DNA from: Moniliophthora roreri
Lineage: Eukaryota; Basidiomycota; Agaricomycetes; Agaricales; Marasmiaceae
DNA: 64,000 bases
NCBI GenBank assembly: GCA_001466705.2
Contig: LATX02000089.1
Span: forward strand, 186,001 to 250,000
Direction: 5' to 3'
The notes beneath the pieces are model-generated. The model made no database searches, was not told the origin of the DNA, and was given only the letters and a program-made list of their open reading frames with translations. Made by a program: the position numbers and the translations under genes. Shown in pieces: positions 12,474-22,612 of the stretch; within the stretch, counting starts at the first letter, position 1, and every line of letters starts with the position of its first letter.

Positions 12474-15400
12474 ATGCGAATTCCTATTCAATACAACGTC
12501 GGGACAGAAATCGTTGAAACTAAAGCCCTGATCGATTCAGGTGCTGGAGGACGCTTCATCTGTGAGGAAGAAGCACGAAAACTCAAGAAACCCTGGACAA
12601 GACTGGAAAAACCCATCAAAGTTTTCAACGTTGATGGAACCCGGAACAAGATTGGTTGGATCACTCATTCCGTTACAATCGACATCATCATTGGAGATAG
12701 ATCAATGAAAGAAACCTTGTTGATCTCGGGATTAGGACCGGAACGAGTTATTTTAGGATTACCCTGGCTCCAAGATCACAACCTGGATATTGATTGGGTT
12801 ACTGGAGTAGTCCATTTCCGACCCAGGCGAAAAATCATGGTTAAACGGCCGATGAAACCATTTATTGGAATCTTCGATGAAACCAAAGAATTGGACACTG
12901 GAATATTGGACAAGGTCGAAGACGATGAAGTCTTAATTCGATCTTTCATTAGAGGAGAAGAAGACAGCGATGAAATCCGAATCAACGCTAAGTTATCTGC
13001 TTCTCAGGTACTGGCACAGGCTCACGAGGTCAAGGCAAAGCCATTAGAAGAACTTCTTCCCCCTTATCTTTCCGACTACTCAGATAGATTCGAAAAGAAG
13101 AAAGCCAAATGATTCCCACCCTCTCGACCATACGATCACGCAATCGACCTCAAACCGGATTTCAAACCACGAGATTGCAAAATCTACTCTTTGTCACTAA
13201 AAGAACGGATCGAACAAGACAAATTCCTGGACGAGAACCTGCGAAAAGGATATATTTGACCTTCGAAATCCCCAATGGCATCCCCCTTTTTCTTTGTAGC
13301 TAAGAAAGAAGCAGAAGTGCTACAACCCTGCCAGGATTACTGAGACCTAAATAATAGAACGATTAAAAACCGCTATCCTCTACCATTGGTCACTGATCTT
13401 GTGGACAAATTGAAAACAGCCAAGATTTTTACAAAATTAGATCTGCGAAACAGGTACAACAACATACGGATCAAAGATGGAGACCAATGGAAAGTGGCAT
13501 TCAAAACACCCCAAGGCCTTTTCGAACCCACGGTTATGTTCTTCGGTTTAACGAACTCCCCAGCAACGTTCCAAGCATTCATGAACGACATCCTCAAAGA
13601 CTTCATCGATGAGGGTTGGTGCATGGTTTATATGGACGACATCTTGATATTCTCTGATGAGATCAATATCCATTGACTTCGCACGAGACATGTTTTGGAA
13701 CGATTACAAGAGAACGACTTATATCTCAAACTGGAGAAATGCAAATTCGAAGTAACGAAGACGCTCTTCTTAGGAATGGTCATCACACTGGGACACATAT
13801 CAATGGATGAGACGAAACTGGCTGGAATCAAAAACTGGGAAGCTACCAAAACAGTCAAAGGTGTGCAATCATTCCTTGGATTTGCAAACTTCTATCGCAA
13901 GTTCATAGGGGAATACGCGGAATTGGCGCGACCCTTACACAAGTTAACGAAGAAGGATACAAAATTTGAATGGACGAAATCACGAGACATCGCATTCAAT
14001 GTTCTGAAAGTGAAATTCCTACAACGACCAATTTTACAAATGCTGGATGACGAGAAACCATTCATAATCAAAGCCGACACGTCAAAATGGGCCACAGGAG
14101 CAGTATTGAAGCAACAAGGCTCTGACGGTGAATTACACCCATGCAGATACATCTCACATGCGTTCACCCCAACCGAACAAAATTATGAGATTTATGATCA
14201 CGAGCTCTTGGCAATCACTAACGCCCTAAAGGCTTGGGAACATTACCTCCTAGGAGGGACCCACCCGGTGACCGTTCTATCTGATCACAAGAACTTGACT
14301 TATTTCCGGACTGCACAGAAGTTGAACCGACGACAAGCTAGATTGAGTCTATATTTGACTCAATTCGACCTTCGATTAGTGCACATCCCAGGAACAAAAA
14401 TGATTCAATCCAATGCTCTTTCAAGACGACCCGATCTAATAGACGAAGAGGAAAACGACAACAACAATGTCGTCATGTTACCAGATAAGTTATTTGTTAA
14501 CGTGATCGATGCTGAGCTCAAAACAATGTTGGAAGAAGCTCTGCCAAGTGACAAATTCCTTCAAATGACAATAGAAGGTCTGATCAAGAAAGGAGCACCA
14601 CCGATCAAATCGTCTCTACAGGACTGGTGTACTGAGGGAAATCTATTGTTTTACAAAAACAGGATTTATGTGCCGAATGACCCAACACTGCGGAGACTGA
14701 TCATCAAAACTATTCACAAAGCCTTACCTCACGGACATCCTGGACAATGGAACACAGTTGATCAGGTGCAAAGAGATTATTGGTGGCCAGGGATGACAAA
14801 GTTCATCAAATTGTTTGTTGATGGGTGCGCCGCATGCCAACAAATGAAAGTGAACACACATCCAACACGGACGCCTATACAACCCATTGGGGGTCACAAA
14901 GATGTGTTGCCATTCCAAATCATATTAATGGACTTAATCACAGACCTACCCAAGATTGCGGATTGCAACTCAATATTGGTCGTGGTCAACCACGCAGCTA
15001 CAAAGGGGGTGGTTTTCATCCCATGTCACAAGAAGATCGATGCAACAGACACAGCAGAACTACTTTTTCAACATGTCTACAAGCGCTTTGGACTGCCTGA
15101 CAAGATCATCTTGGATCGAGACCCACGATTTGCAGCCGAAGTCTTTAGAGAGATGGGAAAATTACTTGGGATAAAACAAATGCTAAGTACCACTTACCAT
15201 CCTCAAACAGACGGAGAGACTGAAAGAGTCAATCAGGAGGTAGAAATCTTTCTTCGATTCTTCTGTGCCAAAGAACAGACGAAATGGAAAGATCTCCTTC
15301 ATTTTGCCGAATTCGCACACAATACCCGGATGGATTCAGTCACGAAGAACTCCCCTTTCTATCTCACAATGGGATATCATCCCCGACCTCTTCCTACTAT

Positions 15401-15971
15401 CTTTGAAAAGACAACAATTCCTTCTGTAGAGAAGAGAATGGCTGAACTGAAGAAGCTGAGAGAAGAAACATCAGCCCTGTTGGACATTGCAGCAAGAAGG
15501 GTGAAAGAGAGAAGCCGAAGGGATCTAGACAAGTTTGAGAAAGGTCAGAAGGTCTGGCTAGAAGGAAAGAACTTATCACTGGGGTACCCATCTCCAAAAC
15601 TATCCCCGAAACGAGAAGGACCTTTCGAAATCACAGAAGTCCTGGGACCCATGACGTACAGGCTGAAACTCCCATTCCAGTGGAGAATTCACCCCATTTT
15701 CCATGCTGGACTATTGTCACGATACAAGGAAACTGATATCCACGGACCCAACTTTCTGGAACCACCTCCGGATATAGTTGAAGGACAAGAAGAATATGAA
15801 GTCGAAGCCATCATCAGGCATTGACCGAAGAAGAAGAACCAACCACCAAAGGAATACCTTGTTTCCTGGAAAGGATATGACTCATCGCACAATCAGTGGC
15901 TGAAACCAGCTGGCCTAAAACATTCGATGGAGTTGTATCTAGACTATAAAATCGCGCATAATTTGCGCTGA
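12474..15971 (+). pseudogene. gypsy pol polyprotein (PR-RT-RH-IN-chromodomain), five TGA stops
   Basis: One frame runs from 12474 to about 15971. Visible motifs are the protease LIDSGAGG (about 12528), RT with LTNSPATFQ and YMDD (about 13628-13639), RNase H around KADTSKWATGAVL (about 14080), the integrase zinc finger with CAACQ (about 14830), the integrase core with HPQTDGETERVNQ (about 15200), and a chromodomain with EYLVSWKGYD (about 15855). The only stops are TGA at 13110, 13257, 13341, 13674 and 15822. Those at 13257 and 13341 replace the Arg of the conserved GYIRPSKSP and DYRDLN motifs. Apart from the stops the frame is open, so decay is recent. Confidence 0.92.
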
Positions 15972-15992
15972 TTCCCCATCCCAATCGGAAAT

Positions 15993-17306
15993 ATGTCTTC
16001 CTACACCAACCCATCTGTCCGAACTGGTCTCCCCCCTTTCAATCTCCCAACTCAAGTCTTTCCAGACAACGCCGTCCATACAGAACCTTTTCATCCTTCC
16101 ACCTTTGAACTTCTGTATTTGCTCAACAGCGAACACTATGACAAAGAGATGACGACCGCGATTGAGAACAGTAGTGAGAGGAACCGCGCCCTCTATGGCT
16201 GCCTCCTTTTCCTACGAGGACAACAACGACAAATGTTGGAGAACGTGACCAGATTGGACCGACACATGGGCATGCTGGCCCAACACATTATAGACGATGA
16301 CAGTTTCACAGTGACCAGGGCTATAGCGGTACCGCATCCCACTCTCAATATCGCAAACTTACCGCTTCATATCATCCTCCCAGACACAGATCCTGATGGA
16401 GATCGCTTTGCTACAGACGAGGACATCAACCCCAATGAACCAGCCTTCCTCCAGAAGGTTATTGCCCATCGAAGAGGTCTCAGAAGGGCAACCAAGATTG
16501 CCAAGGGCCAATTCCTCCTCCAACTTAGGCAGTGAAGTATTGGAGCAGTTCAGACCCCAATCCCCTCCTCCTCTATTCCCCAGACCCACGCAACCATACG
16601 CGTGGATGCAACTCCCAGCAGAACAAGTGAGACTCCCGTGGCAGGCGTCAGCAGTTTACCTGCCGACCAGCAAACCCTTCTCTACCCTGATTTATTCCCC
16701 ATTACAGATGACACCCGAAGCGACGACTCAGACGTCTCCAACGCCAGCAGAAGAGCTGGAAAATTCCCAGACATCACCCCTCCGACTACCCCACCCACAA
16801 TGTCTCCCAGCCATGAACTCCCTGCCGCCTCTTCCAATCCAACCAAACCTTCCAGAAGAACCTTCAAGGCAGCAAGACTTTCTCCAGACCTCCTGAACCC
16901 CGTACAGCTCCCCACCCCCATTATCCCCATCAACCCAGACACCCAACGTCCCTATTGTATCAGTGTGGGACGACGAGGACGCGGAGCAGGACGACAGGGT
17001 TTTGCCAATCAACTCGACATTAAGTGATCGTATAATGCATACTATGGCACTACTCAACGAAGTCCAGCAAGAGCTGAATGTCCTGTGTGCAAACTGGGAG
17101 ACCACTGCGCCGTCGACTGCATGGATTATATCTGCCCAGTTTGCAACACTCATAAAGCTGGCCATCTCCCTGGATATTGTAGGGACAGAAGAAGGTCTAC
17201 GAGAACTGCGGGACGAAACGATACCGGCGGCACATCGACTCTTGACACTGATTGGAGAGATGATACCACGTGGGACGACCCCGACTATGGGAATGGAGAA
17301 CAATGA
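15993..17306 (+). pseudogene. gypsy extra 3' ORF with zinc-knuckle-like clusters
   Basis: Frame 0 starts with ATG at 15993, shortly after pol, and continues through TGA stops at 16533 and 17025 to TAG/TGA at 17306. The N-terminal part has a helical region with LEN...RLDRHMGMLAQH, the middle is Pro/Ser-rich, and the C-terminus carries two Cys clusters, CPVCKLGDHCAVDC and CPVCNTHKAGHLPGYC (about 17073-17175). Extra ORFs after integrase occur in some basidiomycete gypsy elements; their role is not known to me. A nucleic-acid-binding role is inferred from the cysteine pattern only. Confidence 0.65.
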
Positions 17307-17492
17307 GAGGCCTCAAGATCCACCGTTAGGAGATGGGATCGTCGTTGACATGGGATCTCCAGAGGGACCGAGAATTTTCAGGCGGATAGATCGAGAGACA
17401 GTGATGAGAGAACCGCAGTGGCAAGGTGAATGGCTCGTAGGGGGGCAACCGATAGTTTCGAATGTGTAAGTTCGAAGGTAAGACGGGGGTAA

Positions 17493-18112
17493 TGTTACAG
17501 TCACACACAAACAGACAATCTTTTTCCCTATTATTCCCTGCTTTGACACTTTAGCGCTCTTGAGCGTTAGTTTTCTTTTTCTACCTATGCTTCCCATTGA
17601 CATCTGGACACATCCACATTCCCAGTCCCCTTTTCTGACCTTATGCTTATCTCAGTATTTAAGATGTCATCACTATGTCATTAATGACATCAGTATGATA
17701 TCACTATTCTATTCGTTTCTTTCACTTTCTATTTATGATGCGATGTCATTTCTGACGTCGCTTATTGTATCATTATATTTATTTTTACTTCCTCAACATC
17801 ATTTCTGATGTCATGTTCCTATTCACTATGTCATCAAAGGTACACTCTATTTACTAAACAAACAATGTCGACCTTGCAGTTTGTATGCAAAGTAGTAACT
17901 ACAATTGTTGTATAAGTAGATAGTTTACAGGTCTAAGCTACTTCAGCTTGACCTGGTTAATCCTTTGGAACTCTTGCTCATAACGACCGATCTCTCAGAA
18001 CTTTAGCAAAAGCTAGAGAATTCGAACTCGAACTTGTCCTTTTAGTCGACTTAGCGCCGCTATGTCATAGTGGTTGTTGAGTTGTTGTTGTTGCTGCGCA
18101 AGTAATGTAACA
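17493..18112 (+). repeat. gypsy 3' LTR
   Basis: It is 620 bp and differs from the 5' LTR at 12 sites, all transitions; 11 of these fit CpG to TpG or CpA in one copy or the other. Confidence 0.94.
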
Positions 18113-18117
18113 CAATG

Positions 18118-18210
18118 TGAGTTGAAGTCACATTCGCCACTGCGCTGCTATGCTGCTGGCAATGACTTAGAGCTATGCTCAATGTCCTCTTGCCCCACAT
18201 AACTTCGACA
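18118..18210 (+). repeat. copia 5' LTR, second segment
   Basis: Continues the 5' LTR after the gypsy element and its CAATG duplication, and ends TTCGACA at 18210. It aligns with 26855-26947. Confidence 0.9.
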
Positions 18211-18222
18211 GGTTATGGGCCC
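18211..18222 (+). promoter_or_regulatory. copia primer-binding site for a half initiator-Met tRNA
   Basis: GGTTATGGGCCC starts immediately after the LTR. It is complementary to the anticodon stem-loop GGGCCCAUAACC of initiator tRNA-Met, not to the tRNA 3' end. Drosophila copia and yeast Ty5 are known to prime from a cleaved half-tRNA-iMet at this region. The host tRNA itself is not in the window. Confidence 0.7.
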
Positions 18223-19009
18223 CGAAGGCTCTAGCATGTGGGATCGTTGTTCACAACAGTCATCATTGCTACTCTAGCTGAAGGCTTATAACCCCTATAA
18301 GACTTTGCTGGAGGTTTACAATGTAGCCGACACCTTAACTGGCAGTAAGGCCATGACTGTTGTTCTAGCGACTCAGATGTGGATTGGTGGATGGATAGAG
18401 GTAATCTCATACTCTCCTAGTTACCACCATTATTGCCCTGAAAGCAGCACCTAACATCATACTATACAAAACCTTTTTCTCGCTCATGAAGAATTACCTT
18501 CATGACGCGCAGTTGTCAACTGTTAGCCTTATTTCCTTAATTGGAGCATGGGTTAGCCCATCTCAGCAATAAACTGGTAGTCATCCCAGTGAGCTGGAGG
18601 GTCTCACAACTAGACACTGGCACCTAGATAGAATGACTTTGTTGCCTTCACTTATGGAAGGAGTCGTTTATATAATTACATATACCTTTTTAATGTAAAA
18701 TAGTGCCCTCTGATTGCCCTAAGTTATTTAAATGTTCATTTAAAGACTTGTTGATTGATTGATCTTTGGATCATCAATCTTTAAAACAAGCTTTATTTAA
18801 ACTTTCATCGGCAATCAGATCTTGTATATAATATATGATACATAATGTCAGTCTGGGTGATGAGACCAGATGACAGAAGGATCAACAACCAAGACATGAC
18901 TATAATGAATAATATCCTGCATTCTATCCTTCAGAGATCATAATTGGAATCCATTCTCTGGCAAATGAATACTTGCTAACAATGCCTGTTTAGATCTTTC
19001 AATAACAGA
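18223..19009 (+). other. copia leader region
   Basis: Untranslated leader between the primer-binding site and the first gag ATG at 19010. It is AT-rich, with no gene seen. Confidence 0.6.
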
Positions 19010-20083
19010 ATGTCTCAACCTCAAACCTGTTCTCAGGATCAACCTATCAATGTTAACATTAGCAACCCTGTCCTTCTGGACTCAGGATCTAATGTTCATG
19101 CCCACATTGAAGATTCCATTAAGCTACCTGTCTACACTAGTGGCAGGAGCACTGTTGCAATTATGAATGCTGGTGCTGGCTCTGGAATGTCTAGTCTTTC
19201 TTCTATTCCCATCTTTGATGGTGATAGGAACAAGTTCAAGGAGTTCAAGCGTCTTTTCTTAGGCTACTGCGAACTACAAAACGTAGTAGAAGGTCTCACT
19301 CAGAAGAAACTTTCTGATAAAGACAAAAAGGATAAAGACAAACTTGCCATGTGTTGATCACTGAATATGATAAGTTTAACCTTGCTGAAATCTTTGAATG
19401 ATTCTCTGTCCTCACTGCCATAAACATTGGCAAAGGACAGAATCCTACCAATGCTTATAATCTAATTCAGACCTGCCTTATTAAACTCAAGGAAGAACAG
19501 ATTGAGATTGCTGATTGGATGGTTTCTATGATCCTTATGAAGGCTCTCCAGGCTCTTGGGACACCTTCAAATCACAAGCCTTCATTACCATGGAGAAGAA
19601 AGAAGACTTTGCTGTTTCAACCCTTTATTCCTCAATCCAATAAGAATGGAGCAGGAGGAATCTTTCTCCTAACATGGCTTTGGTTTCTTGGATCACTGGT
19701 ATTAGACCTGCCCAAGGTTATCAAACCTTTCAAAAGCAGAACAATCATCCCTTTCAACCAAATGGAGGACATCAATCCTCCAGCAATCAAGTCTACCATC
19801 ATCCAAACTCCGGAAACCCATCACATGCCAGTTACAAACAAGGGGGAAACAATCAACAGCATAAATCAATGGATCAGAAAAAGAAGCCAGGCAATCAGAA
19901 ATCAAATCAAACAAAGAAGAGTTACAAAGGCAAAAAGCAAAACACCTTCATTGCTGCCTTTGATGAAGGAGAAGAAGTCACTAATATGGCTTTCACCACA
20001 GCAATTGATGAAGAAAGGGGAACTAGTGATGAAGCTGAGGACTCTGAAATGGAGACTCAAATGGAGTATTCTGATTAATGCTC
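19010..20083 (+). pseudogene. copia gag
   Basis: ATG at 19010 opens a 115-codon segment containing IPIFDGDRNKFKEFKRLFLG, a capsid-type start. Gag-like coding continues after frame changes, with a segment around 19376-19610 (KEEQIEIADWMVSMILMKAL) and the 19674-20078 frame, which is rich in Gln, Asn and Lys and ends in an acidic tail. At least two frameshifts and several stops break it. No classic CCHC knuckle is evident. Confidence 0.65.
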
Positions 20084-20293
20084 ACAAGCTTCAGATGATG
20101 AGGACACACCTGATGTCGAAGCTCTCTCGCTTGCATCTGGACGATGTTCCTCAGCCCCACCCCATTACATCAATAATCTACTGTATACGAATCAGAAGAC
20201 AGAGAATTAATCTCCAACCAAGAGGTCAAAGATTCTTTCTGCTCCAACGATAGATTTTCTTCACCAATTACTGACGACAATGAGGAAGAATCA

Positions 20294-22612
20294 TTGGGAG
20301 AGGAAGACATGGATGACAAGGAAGATGAACTCGAATCATCTGACAAATCCTTCTATACTGTACTGCAAGGAGATGAGGATAAAGAAAATACTCCTCCTGA
20401 GCCAGTAGAAGCTGTCACTCTGCCAATGAATTCAACCGGTTATTATCCTCAATTAAATCCTCCTTCATATATGGAAACCAGTATCTACAGTGGAGCAGGA
20501 CCAATCACTTTGGTGCCCATGTTCCCAGATCCTGCTGTTCCAAATAACTTTTCTCTTCATGCTTTAAGAGGACATCATTCAATTCCTCTGACACATTCCA
20601 CTCCACACATTGTCATACCAAATCCCTTATTTACCTGGATTAACTCTCTTGATGAATTTCTTGCACAATTCCCTGACGAATTTGTCAAATTGGGAATGAT
20701 TAAAATGCAATACATTGTCAACAAAGCCAGGGAAGTAGGATTATTGGACGAACCATGCATTCAAGTATATCTTGAAATGATGTACTTAGCCATTCACAAA
20801 CCTATGGTTTATGGACACTTGTGACCTCACCAGAGTATCTTTGCTTTGTGCTCCAACCAATGCAAATTGTGCAAGCACAAAATTGAACCATGGTCACAAC
20901 ACCTAGGTATGGGTGTTTATGCAGTAATACAGGAAAAACCAGATGGTGCCAGATACTGGACATATTGTACTCCTCTGGAATACCTCTTTAATGATATTCC
21001 ACAACCAGTTGATGCATTGCTTCACGTCTTGGGACTTGATGAACAATTCATGACTGATGAACTCATCCTCATGGAACTACACCATCACCCAGAAGCAAAA
21101 TGCCTCTCTAGTTGCCCAATATGCTCCAACTATCTCTGTCAAGGCAAATATCATGGTGGAGGCCTTTACAATCTAGGCCAAACAGTAGTCACTGATAGTG
21201 ATGAGCAGCTACAACCACTTCCTATTATAGGAAACCCAGTTGACCTCACCATTGTCTACAAAGACAGAATCCCTGAATTCTACACTGAGCTTCCTGAACC
21301 ACTGAAACTTTTCATTGATTCATGAGCTCTTTACTGCACTACTTGTAGGGAATCACATACTCTCAATATATGGGCAGAAGAAAGCAAAAGCTGCAATCTC
21401 TGCCACACTGCTCTAGTGCACATTCTGCACTATGAAGACTTTCCTACAAAGTCATTCCCTATTACCATGGACCAAACTGGTAGAAAACCTGGTGAACTAA
21501 AGAGATGGCCTACTCTTAATGAAAGCATAGATGTCATTAGGAAAGGAAAGCCTATCAGATACTTCTATCCAGATGCTGCACAAAGGTGACAGGACTCCAA
21601 ACCCCATTACTCTTCTTGGCGAGCACGAGTCCACTCTGGACATATTGTGAAAAGGCAAAATGCTCTACCTCCAAACGTCACCCCAAGATCTGTAGTATGC
21701 ATGCAACGTGCTGAAAAGCAAAAAAGAATTGAAGAACAAGTCAAGAATGATGATAGTTATTATGCCAGTCCCTCTAGTAATCCACCTTCACCCAAAAAGG
21801 GAAAAATAGGTGAGAGCAGCACCTTGAGAGCTCTCTGCTCCTGGCATAACACATCACATTCTGAAACTGAAACAGTAAGCACAAAGTTGACCGAAAAATT
21901 CTTTAGTGAAATTTCTGGACAAACTGTTATGGAAACTGATCCAGACTCTACATTCCTAAAGGAATCTAGAGACATCGTCAATCAATCTATGATTGCTACC
22001 ACTATCAGACAACCATCTAATGAATTTTTGGGAAACCCAGGTCCTTCGGGATCTACTTTGCCTTCTTCTGAAACTCTGGAAAATAGCACTGGTCTGTCAC
22101 TTACAGAACCAACATGGCCTAATACAGCCACTACTCCTTGTACTGGTCTCAAAGCATGTGGATGGCATGGGATGCATCGCCCTGAGTCGGCTTGCTCTCT
22201 TGTTGGCATTGAAACTTGGTCACAGATGCCAAGTTGGGTGGATGGTCCTCCTGATGCACCACCACCAGTCACTTCTTCACTGGAACCACTTCATGTTCCA
22301 CCACCACAAGGATCATCCAGTATTACAGGCACTATTATTCATAATCCAACTCTGCAATATGTGATTGTGCCAACTTTCCAAACAGGAGAAATACCAGTTG
22401 AGTTGAAGCATTCTGACAAACAATTTGTCTTGCAACGATCTGAAGATCCAAATGATGCTCTGCATAATGTTTCTTTCATTACTGGCAATGAAAATTGTAT
22501 TAGCTCATTCTACAACCCTCTTGTTGCACCAACTCTTCCTCCTGAAGTTGCACGATGGGAAGAAGAAAACCGTTACAATTATGAACAAAACGAGGCAGAC
22601 TACTATGATTAG
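20294..22612 (+). pseudogene. Extra cysteine-rich region in the copia polyprotein
   Basis: This region lies in the same frame as the downstream protease and integrase (frame 2), between gag and protease. It begins acidic (about 20294-20400), then has a hydrophobic/proline segment, then several CxxC sites: CSNQCKLCKHK (about 20851), CLSSCPICSNYLC (about 21100), CTTCRESH (about 21337) and CNLCHTALVH (about 21393). It ends in a Ser/Pro-rich linker. Stops are TGA at 20822, 21323 and 21587, and TAG at 22610. I do not recognise the domain. It accounts for much of the unusual length of the element. Confidence 0.6.

Larger units (their letters stand above)
10479..18112 (+). mobile_element. Ty3/gypsy chromovirus inserted in the copia 5' LTR
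   Basis: Both LTRs are exactly 620 bp (10479-11098 and 17493-18112), start TGTTACAGTC and end GTAACA, and differ at 12 positions. The target duplication CAATG flanks it (10474-10478, 18113-18117). The order gag, protease, RT, RNase H, integrase, chromodomain and then an extra downstream ORF marks a chromovirus. A purine run AGACGGGGG at 17481-17489 is the likely polypurine tract. Low LTR divergence makes it the youngest large insertion in this block. Confidence 0.95.

Noticed and set aside
16728..17303. Minus-strand 191-codon frame inside the gypsy element
   Set aside because: It mirrors the plus-strand third ORF, which has the zinc-knuckle motifs and TGA-only stops.
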